A stretch of 64,000 bases of DNA, from assembly GCA_958496175.1 (NCBI GenBank), contig OY292276.1, forward strand, positions 62,509,080 to 62,573,079. Reading direction: 5' to 3'. Shown piece by piece: positions 50,701 through 61,500 of the stretch (position 1 is the stretch's first letter; each line of letters opens with the position of its first letter). The notes below the pieces were generated by a model, which saw only the letters and a list, made by a program, of their open reading frames with translations, was not told the origin of the DNA and ran no database searches. This stretch comes from Sisyra terminalis. Taxonomy: Eukaryota > Arthropoda > Insecta > Neuroptera > Sisyridae. The position numbers and the translations under genes were made by a program.

Positions 50701-53700
50701 AAAAAAGACTCAAAACTTGTGTATATTATTATTGTTTCTATGGCAACCGCTCAATAATCTCCCTTTTTTTTTGGTCACCCCAATGTTATTTATAATCTGA
50801 AGCTATATAAAAGTCGTGATAGTTAGACTGTTTATAACTGCAGAAGGGCTGAACCGATTTTTATGGTCTATGATTTTTTTATATCGGCTTCGGCCATATT
50901 AACAAACTAACTATAAAAATATCAGTTGAATAATCTATTTTTTTTTGTCACCCCAATGTTATTTATAATCTGTATCTATTAGGGTGATTTTTCTTTACTT
51001 TTTTTTTTGTTCCCATCGTGAAATTTTGTTGGAAACACCAAAAAAAAAAAAAAAATTCTGAAAATTTGAGCCCTTAATATTAATTTTAAGTCCTCGACCA
51101 AGACGTGTAAAGATTTCCCATTGAAAATACACGGAAACTCTGATTTTTTATTTTTAAATTTCTATATCTCAGCGGCATTTCATGGGATCGCTTTTACCGA
51201 AGATGATTATGACTCAGAATTAAACGATCTACAAAAGTGCCCATTGCGACCAAGTCGTAACTCACACCGGTGAGGTAGTACGGGCCACTGAACCTGATTT
51301 TTCCATAAAATTCGCGTTTTTTTTTTGCATTTATCTCGTAAATAACAAAAGCTACGGAAAAATTAAAAGCGATCCCATAAAATTACGCTGAGATATAGAA
51401 ATTTAAAAACAAAAAATCACAGTTTCCATGTATTTTCAATGGGAAATCTTTACACGTCTTGGTCGAGGACTTAAAATTAATATTAAGGGCTCAAACTTTC
51501 AGGGATTTTTTTTTTTTTGGTATTTCCAACAAAATTTCACGATGGGACAAAAAAAAGGCAAAAAAAGTAAAAAAAAAATCATCCTAGTATCTATATAAAA
51601 GTCGTGATAGTTTGACTGTTTATAACTGAAGAAGGACTGAACCGATTTTTATGGTCTATAATTTTTTGGATTCGGCTTCGCCCATATTAACAGACGAACT
51701 ATAAAAATATCAGTTGAATTAAGAATAAAATGCGTATTTCAAAAAATTAGATGTGACGTATTCCAATATTACCCCGATATCAATTAATTTTCGGGGATAA
51801 GTTTTCGGGGATTAATTTTCGAATGGTTTTCCCGGTTTCGGGATGAATATTATTTTGGCTACTTTCCATAGAAAAGGGAAGTTTTTGTATTTTAATTGAG
51901 TTAAGTAAACTAGAGCTTTTCTTTTTCGTTTTGATACTACATTACGGTAAACGACTTATTGCTGCAAATATTTACAATTAACAAAAAGATTTAAAACATT
52001 TCAATGCCTTTCGTCCATTCCCCGGGAGGTATGGAAAATAATTTGTCGTTATTTCAAATAAAACAGATCACTGATAAAAGTAATTATCTGCATTGTTAAA
52101 ATAACCAAGTTTAACTTTTATTTTTTCAGACGAAATACTAAATGAATAATTTTCTTCCGTATATCATTGAGTTCAATTTAAAAACTGGTCTAATTTTTTT
52201 TCTTTCTTTTCTATGTAATTGTAAAATTAAAAACGCTTTTGACTTCCTCTATAATATATGTACAAATATGTGGACGTTTCGCCCGTTGAATGCTGCAATA
52301 AATCCCGGAAATAAAGAGTCACTCATATGCAGCACCTATAAAGATGACGACTCTTATTTTAATTAGAACCATTTACGTTTAATTGCAAATATTATTACTA
52401 AATTCTTGCAACATTCTCTCCAACAATTACTTAGCTATTATAATATGCAGATAGGTACCTACTATATGTGTGCCCATAAACAATTTTATGCATATTTAAT
52501 TTGGGGTCCCCCCAAATACAATTCTATGAAATTGGAGAAAGGCAAACATCTATTGACTAGTCAATATTTGTGATGCTTTTATAAATTAGACAATATTCAT
52601 ATTTCTTTGACAAGTTCTTAAACGAATTCGTTGAGATGAAAGAGATTGAAATCTTTAAGCTCAGATTAAATGAGAAAAAAAAATGATTTTATTTTAGAAA
52701 GATGGACCACTTGGATGACACTGGTCGAGAGACCATTCGTGTGTGTGTGTATGTGTTGATAAATGAATTTATTATTGAGGTCGAAGATGAGAGCACTTTC
52801 TCCGAACTGTTGAGATTTGTGAAAAAAAAAAATCCAAATAAAAATCGAAAAAAAAAGAAGAAATATGAAAGAATAATAAAATACAATTTTTGTGTTGGGT
52901 GAAAGGGTTAAAGTCTGCACTTCTTTCTCGCACGTCTGTCGCTTGTTTCGGTGTTTTTCTGAATGCGGGGGAGGATTAGGTAGTGCTGGTTGGAGAAATT
53001 TAAATAAATGCAGTGGAATTTTTGCAAGATGCAAAAATGAGTTTAAATAAGTTTTAATTTAGTAAATCGCTGTTACCAACGACTTCGTTTTTGTGTAGGT
53101 CACCAATTTGGCATTGTTGTTGTTGGTATACGAAAAATGAGCATTTAAACTCCAAAAGTCTTCAAAGCAATGCATTTCCATCATGATGCACTTATTTATT
53201 AGGTGTACAAATACATTTTTAGGGATTAAAAATTAAAAGTAAATGACGACACTAGATTTAAATTAAAGAGTCATCATCATACCACATTAACTTTTGTGTG
53301 CATACAAAATGCACTTTTTTAAAAGTGCAACCTGATCTGTCTAAAGCTTATGAGAAATGCTTTTAAAAGTGGTAATTTTGGCATTAGTGACAAAAAACGC
53401 GAAGGTAAAATCGGAAGTTTTAAAGACGAAAAGCAACAAGTGGTTGCATGATGCACAAACCGGGATAATTGGGATAATTCGTGTAAACTAAAGTCAAGAG
53501 CATCGAATGCCGTTTCAGTAAATAGAAACAATTGCTCCAAAAGTAAAAGCAAATAGTTTTTTTTTTTTGTGGAAAATCATGCTGGGGAGCAACAGGTGGA
53601 TTTAATTGGACAATCCAATGAAGAAAAAAATCATAAGGTAAGCATCATTCATAGTAAGAAATTATGGCTTTAAATTTAATTAAGTTAAAGCTCAAATGTC

Positions 53701-56700
53701 CTCTTGTTACCAAAAAAAACATGGCAACGTCATCTATCCGCACGATTTTCAATTAGATATCCCAAAATATCAAAGCAAGCTTTGAAAGCACTGCATAGCT
53801 TTACTCCTCCCATCATAAGTCATAGCCAAATTGATCAGTACATCAAAGATATCCACGTTTGAACTAATTCATGGATTGCTACATGAAAAATTATTGTTTT
53901 TTTTTTTTGAAGTTATACTTCTTTAGCGGTACAAATGTTGCCTTGAAAGGGGTTATATACAGTTAGTATTTTGAAAAAATCGATTTTTTTTCTTCTTAAT
54001 ATACATATATTTAAGAACACATACAGAAAATTTCATATCGTTCCAATGAATATTTTCGAAGCTACACGCAAATTTGAAAAAAAAATTATCCTATAAGTAA
54101 AGTGCTTTTCAAATTTTAAACGCGTTTTTCTCATGGTGACCAACATTACACGAAAACGGCTAAACCGATTAGTCCTTAAATTTTATACACGAGCTTCTTA
54201 AATATATTTTTTAGGAATTTTTTCTTTATAAACAATTTAAAGCCGAAATTTTGGTCAAAAATCGATTTTTTTGTTGTTGTTGAGAAACCGCCATTTTGTC
54301 AAAAAAAATATTTTGCTTATTCCTTCGATTGATTACCTAGATTTAACATTACAGATGATAACATTCGGATCTCAGCTTTTATTTTTTTAAATAACAAGAC
54401 AATTCAGGTTGTTTAAGATCGTACTTTTTTTTATTTAATATTTTTATTATTCAATTAGCTACGTTTCGTTACGTATCGTAACTTCATCAGGCTTCTTGAT
54501 TTACAAAAATAAAATATTTTCAAATAAAAAAAATGTTATTATTGAATTTAAATTGAAAATATTTTATTTTTGTGAATCAAGAAGCCTGATGAAGTTGCAA
54601 TACGTAACGAAACGTAGCTAATTTGAATATTAAAAAATATTAAATAAAAAAAACCGATCTTAAACAACCGGAATTGTCTTCTTATTTAAAAAAAAAATAA
54701 CATTACTTTAACGAAATCTGTTTAGTTTTTTTTTTTTTGAGAGGAGCTCCCGGAGATCAGCTGTACCTCCTTTCCAAATAAACATTTTTACTAATACTAA
54801 GTCTTAAAATACAGTTAAAAGATACCAAAATATGTGCGCAAATTTTTAGATCAATAAATTTAAAAGTTTTCTCTGAAAAATTCGCTTTTTTTCGGTCTTC
54901 TAACTGTATATAACCCCTTAAAGCATAGAAAAACCAGTGGCTACCAAATAACAGTACTTTGAGTGCAAAATATTGTTACACTTTTTATGTATAAAGAGTG
55001 CAAAACTTATTTGTACACCAAATAAATAATAATTGTCATGTAATTATCTAGGGACCGATATTTTCACTTATGCATAGACAGACCATATCCTTAGGATAGC
55101 TATTTAATAGATAACAACTTATCTGTTAGATAAACTAGGTGAAAATATCCTCCGAATAAAGTGGAATCTAGATCTAGCATGTGAAAATACTAACGCTAAA
55201 ATTAAAGAATATATCTAATAATTTTTTTCGTCTTTTAGTTAAAAAACAAATAACTTATTTTATCAATGAATCATTTAATTATTTATCGATAGTTGATCGA
55301 GATAGCGATTTTGAAAGAGAAAAAAAAAACCGGTCGCTGGTTTCATAGGCCTTTGGATGCTTTCCATAAATTTATTTGTATCGCAATTAATTGATTAGAA
55401 TTATAAATAACCGAAGGAACATGTTTTCATATCAAGATTGGCATTTTTCTTTAAAGGAAATTTCGAAAGTGATTTATATAGTCTGATCGCTCTCATTTTT
55501 ATTATTAATCGAGAAATTATTTTGATTTCTTTTTTGTTCTAAGGGATGCAGTTTTTACTGCAGTGCAATGCAAGTTGCAGCTATCTCTATGGGGTTGGAA
55601 CAAATTGCAATAAGAGGAAAATGTGATAACAAAGAGAAATTTCCTAGTAATAAAAAAAAAATATCTTTTTATTTGCCGATTTTATTGATTTGTTTCCCAT
55701 TTGTATGTTGCGAGGAATTGTGGGTCAAACTTGTCACCATATGCACACAGATTTACATCGTATCCATGTTAAGTGATTGATTTCAATTACAGAAAAGAAA
55801 AATCGTCTTTCCTTGTCCAATCAACTAGTCCGATTTGTCCATATAATAGATTAATTATTCACCCATTTGTTTCTATTGACAAACAATTTCCACGACTTTA
55901 CAACAGAAATTAGACCTCTTTTAAACTTTTGAGCAATTGTTTCAAAAAATTAGTATGTATACAACAAATTTTGTGGGAAAAAAAAATTATAAAAAATATT
56001 CACGTCTGTTACATTAAGTTCCTCGAAACCGTTATTATTAGTCCAAAATTTTATTAAACAAAAATCTTAGCCCAATTCAGTTGTCATGACAAAATTTTTC
56101 ATGGCCTACGTATATCAACAGAAAAGTTACAGCTATCTCTTTTTATCCTTATTTTATTTACGTTGAAAGAAAGAACCAAAGAGCATGACTATCTTTTTAA
56201 CATAATTTATAAAAATAGAGTGGTTCTCAAAATTTATTTCCAGATTTTTTGTGATTGTAATCTAATTCTATTCCATTTATAGTCTAACTGTTACGGATTT
56301 TTCTACCGAAATTACATCAAATACAAAAAAAAAAAAAAAACGTGCGTGACTTTGAACAAAAATCACATTTCGTCGTAAATGTTAATGACATGAAAATGTC
56401 TAAGGCAAATTTAGGTGAAACTTAGACGTTGGTTGAATCGATAATCAATGAAATTCGATCGTACAAAAACAAATCCAACCTAAATTCTAAGTTCAAGTGG
56501 CTGTGGCTATATTAATTTGTACATCAATTTGAAAAGAAAGTAAACCGTTTTATAAATTATTTTTTTCGACTAAAAGCCATAAAATTGAATTAATTTTTTG
56601 AAATTTACGTCAACAGCGAAACAAACTCAATTTAGGTATATGTATAAGAAAAAAAAAATAAGAGAAAGGTTTTAATGAAATTATCATCAAATCGCATGGG

Positions 56701-58471
56701 TTTTCTTTTGGTAATATTTGTTTTTGGGAGGTGTGAGAGAGAGAGAGAGAGAAAGAGAAGTTATACTGGTTTATATTTAATCTAGTATCATCTATATTCT
56801 GTGGGTCAAACTATTCGATATTAAACTATAACATAAAAAAATAAAAACTTACTATTGGACTTGTCCTTAAAATTTGTAATGTCCACTCCAAAATCATCTC
56901 TGAAATCAAAGAATTTCTTTAGAAAAAAAAAAAAACTATTTTTCTTAGCAAATAAAAACTAATTAGCAATCGTCATCCATCCAAAGATGTTATCATTCTC
57001 ATTTAAATTCAACAATTACATAACACTCGTCCATTATATTTTCCCTTAATTAACAAACGTACGTATGTATTCGAGAGCACAAACAAGTTTCTATCTCGAA
57101 ATATGCAAATCATTTTCGCATTGTTTAGTTTCAATTATCAAAACAAATCAAATCGATACAACAGCCACCAAAAAAAAAAAAAAAAAAAAAAATCAACAGG
57201 TTCATATCGTATCACACACATGAAAAAAAAAAAAGAATTGAATTTCTTTTCGCCAAAATCAAATTATAATTGCATTTCACTATTTGAGAACGACGAAATT
57301 AATGAGATTCTCACCGAAAAAAAAATAAATAAATAAAATAATTAATAAGTATCTACCAAACATTCGATCAAAAGATTTTTCAAAGTTTTTAATTGGTACA
57401 ACTAGGAGAAATTAAAATTAATAAAAATAAAAAAAAAAATGAGAAAATTTTCTGCTTTCATCAAATCATAGTCTCAATGGAAACATACAAATCCTACAGG
57501 TGTGAAGGTTTAAATACATACACAGAGTGGCTATGGAAACTACGTGACAAGTGGTTTATCAACAAGTTGGACAATCAACAAGTGGTTATAAATATTAAAT
57601 AGAGAATATAAGGTTATATCGATTAGATTATTTCCAAAAAAAAAAAAATGGTTTTTCAAATTTAAAAATAAATCTTTTTTTTTTTTAATTTTACAGATAT
57701 TTCAATTTCATCAATTAATGCAATAAAAATAACTGTAATTAAATGGGATCATTAAAAATATTGAAATGGATATTGCCTTTATAAAATTATAATCTAGATA
57801 ATCAGCGTTAGGTAAGTACGTAATTGTCAAGGTTCAAATTTGTAACAACAAATTTTGAAATTTTTTCCAACATGCACCCATAGCTACAGCATTTAATTGA
57901 ATAAAAAAAAAACTTTCTATTATTTGCCTATAATATATATATAGTCATATATGTATAGAGGTGCATAATTAAGTAGATGGTAAATAATACATTTATATGT
58001 AAGTACGCACATAGATAAATCTAGATTGAATTGAGGCGAATCATGTAATCGATTTTCTTTCGTTTTCTTGATGTGATAATTGATTTTTTTTTTTTTTTGC
58101 AAATAAATCTTTACCAACAATGACCAAGGACGTAAACCGTTCGTTTGTAACGAAACGAATTGCACTTTAGTTCCTTTAATCAATTTAATTATCACTTATA
58201 TTTAAAAAAAGTAAATTGTACAGGTAAATATAGCCGGCTAAATTAGGCCAAATCGCTAGCATTTGGGGGGCTTGAAATTATTATTCTCACAATTTTCTAT
58301 AGTGAAATTTAAATTCAGGAAACCCGCAAAAAATTGCAATAATTTGGCCTCAATCAAACATTTTTTGCAAGTTGAAGCATATCGGTAGAGATATTTTTTA
58401 AATGAGAAAGGATATTAGAAAGGATTTCATCCGATTTCCAAGGCTAAAATTAATTCAATTTTGCAACTACC

Positions 58472-58508
<37 letters not shown>

Positions 58509-61500
58509 ACATTTTCGATTTGACAATTTCAAGTGTATTTTTTTTTTGTGCTCAACAAGCGGCAAAACGCAAAGAAACTTTAGAGACCCAAATGCGCCCT
58601 ACTATGCCTCCAATGCATTCATTGAAACTTTTCATGCAAAGAAACTTTTGCATATTGCGTGCAAAATTGGTCTGATATTTCTTTTTCAAATATTATATGG
58701 AATAATAGAAATATAATCGTTTGCCATCAGCAAACTCGTATCTTTTTCCAACAGACATTTCGCAATTTTGCAGTATATATATTATATATTCTTCAATTGG
58801 AATAAATATTGCCCATTTGGCAATATTCTTTTAATACGACCATGTGTCAGTTAGAAAAGCATTTTCAAGACATTTTGCCATCAAATATGACTGATAAACG
58901 TATTTAAAGAAAAGACAAAACAAATAAACCACAATATGCATACGTATTTCCGCTGCAAGAAAATCATACCCTCTAATATTTAGAAAAAGTTTTCATTGCA
59001 TTTACATAGATAGATATGCATGTCATCCGTTATTATAACAAACAGTATGCGACTATTTTTCATATTCTATGTAAAACTTTCACAATGTTACACTTAATAT
59101 TGACTTTTATGGCAAATTTATATTTCAAATCGAAATAAAAGTTTACTATTATATCACATATAAATTATCCATGCTGTTTAAGTTCTTGTCTTTTTAAATA
59201 TAGTAATTAAATATTGTGGGCAATAACAATAATTTCTTCAGGGCTGAAGAAGTCAGGAATGACTGACGAAACGTTGGGCGATAAAATAAATAATATTCCA
59301 CAAGAAGCTTCGTCCTTATTGCCGACAATTTAATTATGATATCACATATAAATATGATTTGCAAATCCACGTACACTAAATCCTAACTATACATTTAAAC
59401 ATTTATTGGTACATTAAAAAATCACTGATAAAATCAAATGCAAATGAAATTGATGATAAATGCATAAGACCTTTTATTTTCTCGTTTATAGCTCCAAATA
59501 TGAAATTTAGAACACATATTCTAGTTCAGTTTATCGCAAAATCATTTCCATATGTTTTATTGAAAAGAAAAAAAAGAAGAAAGGACTTAGTAGGAAATTG
59601 TTTAAAGTTAAATATTTACATTTCATTTTTACAAATAATAATAAGACAATTATAAACTACCATCATCATAATCATTATCAACGTTGTTACAATGTTAAAT
59701 ATAAAGCAAGAGGTAATGATTAAATGAACTAATTTCCATATTTACACAAAGTGTTTTGACCTTTCCATCTTATGCAACAGTATATATAAAAAAAACAATG
59801 CACAAAGTTATTTGTTTTTTTTTTAATTCATTGATAAGTTATAACTCTACATTGTTATTATAAATACCTTGAAATGGTTTTTTAATCATTTTAATTACTG
59901 TTATTATTTAATATTATTCAATTATCGACTCGCAAATTTCAAATAAAACTACTCTTTCTCGACTCTATAGTAAATAATTTTATCTTTAACATACAAATAT
60001 TTACAATTATGGGTCAGTCCAATTCAGTCGGTCCTGCACTGGTCGCTTACTTCTGATTTTTTTTTTGCTATCACCCCAACATGTTGGTAGTTCAAATTCA
60101 TCATTATTTAAATTTTATTGTTTTTAGTTTTCCAGTGGTGGCCACATTACTTTTACCAGGAGCAGACATTTTTGCACTTTTAAGGGTTTGCGGAAACTTG
60201 ATTATCTCAGGCCCTATTTGTCCAATCAAAATGAAACTAAAAGCAGTGGGTTCATGGAAATATAAGCTATAAGGTTGTAATTAAACATTTTCACCTAAAT
60301 TTAATTCTAAGGGGTGAAATTTCAGTCTAAACTTATAGGCTCTCATTTGTAAAAAGTCCAATTTTCTCGGAAAGATTGTGAAGGAAGGGAAAGAGTCTAC
60401 ACGTTGAAACTTTTTTTTACTAACAACTAGGTACGAGTTGTGTTCAAAAACAAAATTTGAAGTCTGAGACTTTAAGCCTTTTTAAAATAAAAAATAACAA
60501 AACTTGGTAATTTTGAAAATTTGCGATTTTCTGAGCTCAATATCTCTGGTGGGGGACCAGATAAAAATCTGAAATATCACTACATTATAGTACTGTATGA
60601 TAGTATTATGCACCGAAAATTTGGAGTTTGAGATTTGACTAGGAGCAGAGGTATTGCAAGCACAAAATGTCAAAATAATGAATACTTCAGTAGGTGAATA
60701 TAATGTATTTAACCATTTAATATGGGACATATATTTGGCAAAAAGGGCATTTTACACAAAACAACTACTATACTCTGGGATAACTGTTATTCATATCTTA
60801 AATTTAAAACATATACTTCTTCCTGAAAGCTAATAATGTATGTACGTACCCAAATTATTAGCTTTATTACCATTACATACAATTATTACTATTATTAGCT
60901 TTCAGAAAGAAGTATATATTTTAAATTTAAGATATGAATAACAGTTATCCCAGATTATAGTAGTTGTTTTGTGTTAAATGCCCTTTTTGCCAAGTATATG
61001 ACACATATTAAATGGTCAAATACATTATAGTCACCACTGAAGTATGCAGTATTTTGACATTTTGTGCTTGCAATACCTCTGCTCCTAGTCAAATCTCAAA
61101 CTCCAAATTTTCGGTGCATAATACTATCACACAGTACTACAATGGGGTGATATTTCAGATTTTTATCTGGTCCCCCACCAGAGATATGGAGCTCAGAAAA
61201 TTGCAAATTTTGAAAATTTCCAAATTTTGTTATTTTTTATTTAATAAAAAGGCTTAAAGTCTCAAACTTCAAATTTTGGTTTCTGAATACAACTAGTGCC
61301 TAATTGTTTATAAAAAAAAGTTTTAACGTGTAGACTATTTCCCGTCCTTCACAATCTTTCCGTGAAAATTGAAGTTTTTTACAAATGAGAGCTAAAAATT
61401 TAGGCTGAAATTTCACCCCTTAGAATTACATTTAGGTGAAAACGTCTTATTACAACCTTATAGCTTATATTTTTATGTACCCACTGCTTTTAGTTACATT

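Noticed and set aside
52702..52902. Acidic ORF MDHLDDTGRETIRV…
   Set aside because: It resembles gene D's exon 1 only in its first four letters, lacks the RRKFGIRR segment and donor, and ends in lysine low complexity.
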